Origin: an uncultured cyanobacterium | Lineage (GTDB): Bacteria; Cyanobacteriota; Cyanobacteriia; PCC-6307; Cyanobiaceae | Length of the DNA stretch: 56,370 bases | Direction: 5' to 3' | NCBI GenBank assembly: GCA_903823115.1 | Contig: CAIJRN010000078.1 | Location: 1-56,370 of the forward strand | Part shown: in pieces, positions 52,825-56,370 of the stretch | Layout: each line of letters begins with the position of its first letter | Position numbering within the stretch: the first letter of the stretch is position 1 | Notes under the pieces: model-generated | Databases searched by the model: none | The model's input: only the letters and a program-made list of their open reading frames with translations | Told to the model about the DNA's origin: nothing | Translations under genes and position numbers: made by a program

Positions 52825-53225
52825 CTCATGCGTGGGCGCACTGCAGGGCCTGCAGATTCTCCAGATCCGGCCGCCGGATGTTCTCGGCAGAGAACATCCG
52901 GCGGCCCTCCAGCGGCCAGTGCTTGTCATGCTCCAGCTACACCGTCCTCACCAAGCGGGTCATGGCAGCGTCGTTGGGGAAGACGCCGACGACGCGGGTG
53001 CGGCGTTTGATCTCCTCGTTCACCCACTCCAGGACGTTGTGGGCGAAGTGGACATGCGAACCGATGCCAGGCGCAACCCTTCGGCTGGCGCCGGATTGCC
53101 TTGGTCATGCCCACGTGGGCGTCGGAGATCACCAACTTCACGCCAGACAGGCTGCGCTCCTTGATTTACGCAATGAAATCGGCCCAGAAGTCCTCGGCGA
53201 TATGAACCTTGGCATAGAACGAAGG
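52825..53225 (-). pseudogene. IS256/Mutator-family transposase, degraded C-terminal half
   Basis: Read on the minus strand, pieces of an IS256-type DDE transposase follow in order but in different frames: FYAKVHIAEDFWADFIA then a stop, SGVKLVISDAHVGMTKAIRR with the second catalytic Asp region (ISDAH), CAWHR, then after a frameshift VHFAHNVLEWVNEEIKRRTR and VVGVFPNDAAMTRLV, a stop, and HWPLEGRRMFSAENIRRPD. The N-terminal half and the left end are missing. The remnant sits at the edge of the glycan island, so it may mark past insertion or rearrangement. Confidence 0.82.
52869..52906. repeat. Perfect 17-bp inverted repeat with 4-base loop
   Basis: GGCCGCCGGATGTTCTC (52869-52885) and GAGAACATCCGGCGGCC (52890-52906) are exact reverse complements separated by GGCA. 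The element lies within the 3' end of the transposase remnant, where it encodes GRRMFSAENIRRP on the minus strand. It would form a very stable RNA or cruciform hairpin. Confidence 0.85.
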
Positions 53226-53233
53226 CTAACACC

Positions 53234-53688
53234 GTGAATCTCGAATCTTCTCTAATCAGGGCTTGGCAAGAATCTCTCATCGCTTTTCTTCGAGCTTTTC
53301 TTTCGGTGAAGGATCGTGGGCTTGTGATTGCTGCTCTTGGTGGTGGTGCTGGGCAGTTTTTCCTCTTCAGCTGTACCGAGAGCCTTATCTTGTCGAGGCT
53401 AGCGCCCATGCTCCTTTTGCGGGTGTGGCCCTGGTGGCAGATCTGGCCGAAATTCCCAGTGATCTTGACGTGCTGATCTATGCTTATTCGCTTGAACAGC
53501 TTTCAGCGCCTGTACCATTCCCCAGGTTTCAGGTCGACTCGCTATGCATCCTGTCCGGCTGCCTGATTTATCCCGAAACACCATTGAAGTACTATAGAAT
53601 TGAAGGAAGTACCGGGTCTCGGCTGTATTCACGCCCTGCCGCTTCTTGTCTCGTGCTGGACCTGCGTTTATCGATGCGAAGTGCCTGA
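53234..53688 (+). pseudogene. Unrecognised ORF interrupted by a frameshift
   Basis: From GTG 53234 a frame reads VIAALGGGAGQF and then loses sense near the five T at 53357-53361. The next frame continues with protein-like sequence: LQLYREPYLVEASAHAPFAG, VALVADLAEIPSDLDVLIYA, PRFQVDSLCILSGCLIYPET. A one-base shift in the T run would join them into one protein of about 150 residues. I do not recognise the family. It is AT-rich like parts of the island and lies between the IS remnant and a transferase, so it is probably a broken cargo gene. A sequencing error in the T run is the alternative. Confidence 0.4.
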
Positions 53689-53930
53689 GTGTGCTTGCCA
53701 AGGGCGTGTCTGGGTAGGTTCTTTTTGTCGTTGATTGTCAAGATGTATGAATGCATCAATTCCTTCGCGTCTGAATCGCTGCAGGCCTCCATTCGGCCTT
53801 TGGGTTTGGGGCTGATCACTCAAAGCCAGGAGCGCGGATCATCTCTTTCAACCCACCAGAGTGTGATCAGGGCGTTGTCATGAAAAGTGCGGGTCTTGGC
53901 AGAATGGATCGCTGATTCTGCCCTAGGGTA

Positions 53931-54914
53931 TCAATCCTTCGATAGGTCTTGATGCAGTTGCCGAAACCGTACCTTTGTCCGAAACCCACCCATTCGCAGT
54001 GCCTCAATCTGGCGGGACAGCACCGCAAACATCAGCATTTGCACGGCGAAGCTGAGCAGAACGAGCCCCATGACCGTGGGGATGCCCCCGCCGTACCCAC
54101 TGGTTCCGCGTAGGAAATTCGCCAGCAGCAGTACACCCACCAATACTGCCAGCAGCAGGCCGCCGCTGCCGATCAGCAGGGCGATACGGCTTGCGGCTGC
54201 GTCACCGGAGACAAGGCTCCGCATGGCCTCCGGCCAGTACCCCCAGCTGCGGTAGGAGGAAGCCCCTCGCTGTCGATCGGCCTGCCTGTAGTCCATCATC
54301 AGCGGCGACTGGCTGGCGTTGGCGAGGCACTGTCGGCAGTTCAGATCAGTCTGGCTCCAGTACCGCAGCGCTTCACCCAGCACCTCTCGCCGGTAACAGC
54401 CGAAGCCGTGGAATCCACTTGGAACCATTCTCAATCGAGAGGAATAGCCGAGGATTCGGTAGTAGATTTTCCGGGCTAATTGGAGGAGAGGGCCGCCGGC
54501 TGAACGCTTTTTCACCGCCAACACCGCATCCACCTCAGGCTGTTGCAGTAGGGTTCGCACCATCGTTGCGGCGACCTCTGGCGGATCCTGCAGGTCAGAG
54601 CAGAGCAGCACGATCAGATCACAGCCCGCAGCCTGCTCCAGGGCGTTGACGGACGAGGCTTCGGGTCCGTAGTTGGCCCGGTTTGCCAGGGGGTGAACGT
54701 CGTGGTCCCGCCGGCTCAGCCCTTCCAGCACCGTCAGGCTGGAATCAGTGCTGCCATTGTCTGCGACCACAAAGCGAAACTGCAATTCCAGGCGATCGGC
54801 AAACTCCTGTTGCAACTCAGCATGCACCGCGCGGCAGCGCCGATGCAGTTCCTCCAGGTTCTCCGCCTCGTTGAAGGCGCTGCTGACGAAGGCCAGCGTC
54901 AGCGTCTCGGACAT
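53931..54914 (-). CDS. GtrB-like polyprenyl-phosphate glycosyltransferase (GT2)
   Basis: A second GtrB-type enzyme, 327 residues. Motifs are LAFVSSAFNEAENLEELHRR (8-27), FVVADNGSTDSSLTVLE, VLLCSDLQDPPEVAATMV and LAVKKRSAGG. Amphipathic ARKIYYRILGYSS and two C-terminal helices (LIGSGGLLLAVLVGVLLLA, VMGLVLLSFAVQMLMFAVL) follow. It differs from the 49449 protein in the acceptor region (MVPSGFHGFGCYRREVL). It probably charges undecaprenyl phosphate with another sugar. It is the last island gene, transcribed in the same direction as tkt but separated from it by a terminator. Confidence 0.9.
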   Translation of the reverse strand: MSETLTLAFVSSAFNEAENLEELHRRCRAVHAELQQEFADRLELQFRFVVADNGSTDSSLTVLEGLSRRDHDVHPLANRANYGPEASSVNALEQAAGCDLIVLLCSDLQDPPEVAATMVRTLLQQPEVDAVLAVKKRSAGGPLLQLARKIYYRILGYSSRLRMVPSGFHGFGCYRREVLGEALRYWSQTDLNCRQCLANASQSPLMMDYRQADRQRGASSYRSWGYWPEAMRSLVSGDAAASRIALLIGSGGLLLAVLVGVLLLANFLRGTSGYGGGIPTVMGLVLLSFAVQMLMFAVLSRQIEALRMGGFRTKVRFRQLHQDLSKD

Positions 54915-54961
54915 CGCGCTCGGCTGGAACTGCTGATTGTTACTGATCGTCGCACGTCCAT

Positions 54962-55002
54962 AAAAAATCGTCTGCGGGGAATCGAAATCCCCTGCAGACG
55001 AT
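54962..55002 (-). terminator. Rho-independent terminator of tkt
   Basis: On the minus strand CGTCTGCAGGGG and CCCCGCAGACG pair with one bulged A around an ATTTCGATT loop, followed by ATTTTTTA. It starts about 25 bases past the tkt stop and separates tkt from the GT2 gene. Confidence 0.9.
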
Positions 55003-55025
55003 GGAAAAGCCTTGACGTTTGCGGC

Positions 55026-56369
55026 TCACCCCAGCCCTTTCGCCGTCGCTACCACGTTCTCCACCGTGAAGCCGAACTTCTCCAGGCACAGGGGGCCTGG
55101 GGCGGAGGCGCCGAAGCGATCGATCGAGATGGTGGCGCCGTCGAAGCCGGAGTACTTGTGCCAGCCGAAGGAACCGGAGGCTTCGACCACGACGCGCTTG
55201 CGCACGCTGCTCGGCAGGACGGATTCGCGGTAGGCGGCTTCCTGTTCTTCGAACAGCTCCACGCAGGGCATCGAGACCACGCGCACGTTGTGTCCTTCGC
55301 CGCGCAGTTGGGCGGCGGCCTTGACGCAGAGGTCAAGCTCGGTGCCGGTGCCGATCAGGATCAGATCGGGGGTTCCATTGGAATCCTCGAGGATGTAGCC
55401 ACCCTTGGCGACATGGGCGGCGGCGGAGCCGGCCTGGTTCACCATCGCCTGGCGGCTGAGGGCCAGCACGGTGGGCCGCTTGCGATTGGCCACGGCCACC
55501 TGGTAGGCGCCGACGGTTTCATTGCCGTCGCCGGGGCGCATCACCAGCAGGTTGGGGATGGCGCGCAGGTTGGCCAGGGTTTCCACCGGCTGGTGGGTGG
55601 GGCCGTCTTCACCCAGGCCGATCGAATCATGGGTGAGCACATAGATCACACCCAGCTCGCTCAGGGCCGAGAGCCGCATGGCGCCGATCATGTAGCCGGC
55701 GAACACCAGGAAGGTGCCGCCGTAGGGGATCAGGCCGCTGCCGTGGTAAGCGATGCCGTTGAGAATCGCCGCCATGGCGTGCTCGCGCACGCCGAAGTGC
55801 AGGTAGCGGTTGGCTTCTGCACCCTTCTGGAAGCTCGCTTCACCCTTGATGTCGGTGAGGTTGGAGTGGGTGAGGTCGGCGGAGCCGCCGATCAGCTCGG
55901 GCAGGCTGGGGCCGAAGGCATTGAGGGCGTTGTAGGAGTGCTGGCGGGTGGCCAGGCCCTTGTCTTCGGGTGTGAAGCTGGGCAGGTTGGCATCCCAGCC
56001 CTGGGGCAGCTCGCCGCGCAGCAGGCGTTCGAATTCGGCGGCCTCGCTCGGGTACTGGCTGCGGTAGTCGGCCAGGGTGGCGTCCCAGGCGGCTTCGGCG
56101 GCGGCGCCGCGCCCGATCGCCTGACGCCAGTGGTCGTAGGACTCCTGAGGCACTTCGAAGGCGCCGTAGCTCCAGTCGAGGGCCTTGCGGGTTAGTTCAG
56201 CCTCATCGGCACCCAGGGCGGCGCCGTGAACGCCGGCGGTGTTGGCCTTGTTGGGGGAGCCGTAGCCGATCGTGGTGGTGACCTTGATCAGGCTGGGCCT
56301 GTCGGTGACGGCCTTGGCCGCTTCGATCGCCTCGGTGATCGCGGCCACATCGGTGTTGCCATCGGCCAC
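55026..56369 (-). CDS. tkt: Transketolase, C-terminal two-thirds (partial)
   Basis: Transketolase transfers two-carbon ketol units in the Calvin cycle and pentose phosphate pathway, using ThDP. The 447 visible residues begin inside the first domain (GNTDVAAITEAIEAAK, KVTTTIGYGSPNKA, GVHGAALG); the 5' end is outside the window. The PYR domain has LIGGSADLTHSN, RYLHFGVREHAMAA with the catalytic Glu, and HDSIGLGEDGPTHQPVE. The C-terminal domain ends FGFTVENVVATAKGLG. The frame is intact. As a backbone gene it marks the right border of the glycan island. Confidence 0.97.
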   Translation of the reverse strand: MADGNTDVAAITEAIEAAKAVTDRPSLIKVTTTIGYGSPNKANTAGVHGAALGADEAELTRKALDWSYGAFEVPQESYDHWRQAIGRGAAAEAAWDATLADYRSQYPSEAAEFERLLRGELPQGWDANLPSFTPEDKGLATRQHSYNALNAFGPSLPELIGGSADLTHSNLTDIKGEASFQKGAEANRYLHFGVREHAMAAILNGIAYHGSGLIPYGGTFLVFAGYMIGAMRLSALSELGVIYVLTHDSIGLGEDGPTHQPVETLANLRAIPNLLVMRPGDGNETVGAYQVAVANRKRPTVLALSRQAMVNQAGSAAAHVAKGGYILEDSNGTPDLILIGTGTELDLCVKAAAQLRGEGHNVRVVSMPCVELFEEQEAAYRESVLPSSVRKRVVVEASGSFGWHKYSGFDGATISIDRFGASAPGPLCLEKFGFTVENVVATAKGLG

Positions 56370-56370
56370 A

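Noticed and set aside
52549-53010. Plus-strand open frames over the IS remnant
   Set aside because: They are shadows of the decayed minus-strand transposase, with Ser/Arg/Pro-rich translations.
53689-53930. Small gene near the right island edge
   Set aside because: The short frames show no conserved motif and no ribosome site; treated as spacer.

Overview
The window reads as chromosomal DNA of a high-GC picocyanobacterium of the Synechococcus/Cyanobium type. The markers are a group 2 sigma factor tail, an RpaB/Ycf27-like response regulator, mreBCD followed by a solute-binding lipoprotein, the egtB-egtD operon with its two small 'hercynine metabolism' partners, a TPP-riboswitch-controlled thiC and transketolase. 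Species assignment is inference from gene content, order and base composition; no rRNA or complete tRNA is present.

Layout. (1) 1-960: end of a sigma-70 gene, then four tandem 89-bp units, each with a long inverted repeat, and degenerate copies. (2) 994-29428: housekeeping backbone: 2OG-Fe(II) oxygenase, mutY, tsaE, ahcY, a GT4 glycosyltransferase, DedA, ssb, mreBCD plus a sugar-binding lipoprotein, response regulator, lysS, the minus-strand ergothioneine operon, a cysteine-synthase-like gene coupled to an atypical Ser/Thr kinase, smpB, ruvB-TPR-amidohydrolase-DUF3188-HEAT, and thiC. (3) 29551-54914: a surface-glycan island, more AT-rich in parts, lying between thiC and tkt. (4) 55026-56369: tkt, cut by the window edge.

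The island is a mosaic. 29551-35266 is AT-rich: four glycosyltransferases and a lipoprotein, followed by about 840 bp without a gene. 36106-39561 is GC-richer: rfbF, rfbG and rfbH convert glucose-1-phosphate to a CDP-4-keto-3,6-dideoxyhexose. 39614-46411 is again AT-rich: six tightly packed genes encoding a ThDP enzyme, an SDR, a dehydroquinate-synthase-like cyclase, an FGGY-like kinase, a NeuB-like PEP-condensing synthase and a HAD phosphatase. 46411-52461 returns to GC-rich DNA with two epimerase/reductase-type enzymes, GtrA/GT87/GtrB membrane glycan genes and a convincing CDP-paratose 2-epimerase. The right edge has a decayed IS256-type transposase, a frameshifted ORF and another GtrB-like transferase.

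The rfb genes predict a CDP-paratose/tyvelose-type dideoxyhexose, attached to the surface by the local transferases. The six-gene block is the best candidate for an undescribed pathway. It pairs a PEP-condensing synthase, a kinase and a sugar-phosphate cyclase, the same chemistry as DAHP to dehydroquinate, with a ThDP C-C bond enzyme. This suggests a branched or carbocyclic sugar precursor for the surface polymer; that reading is inference.
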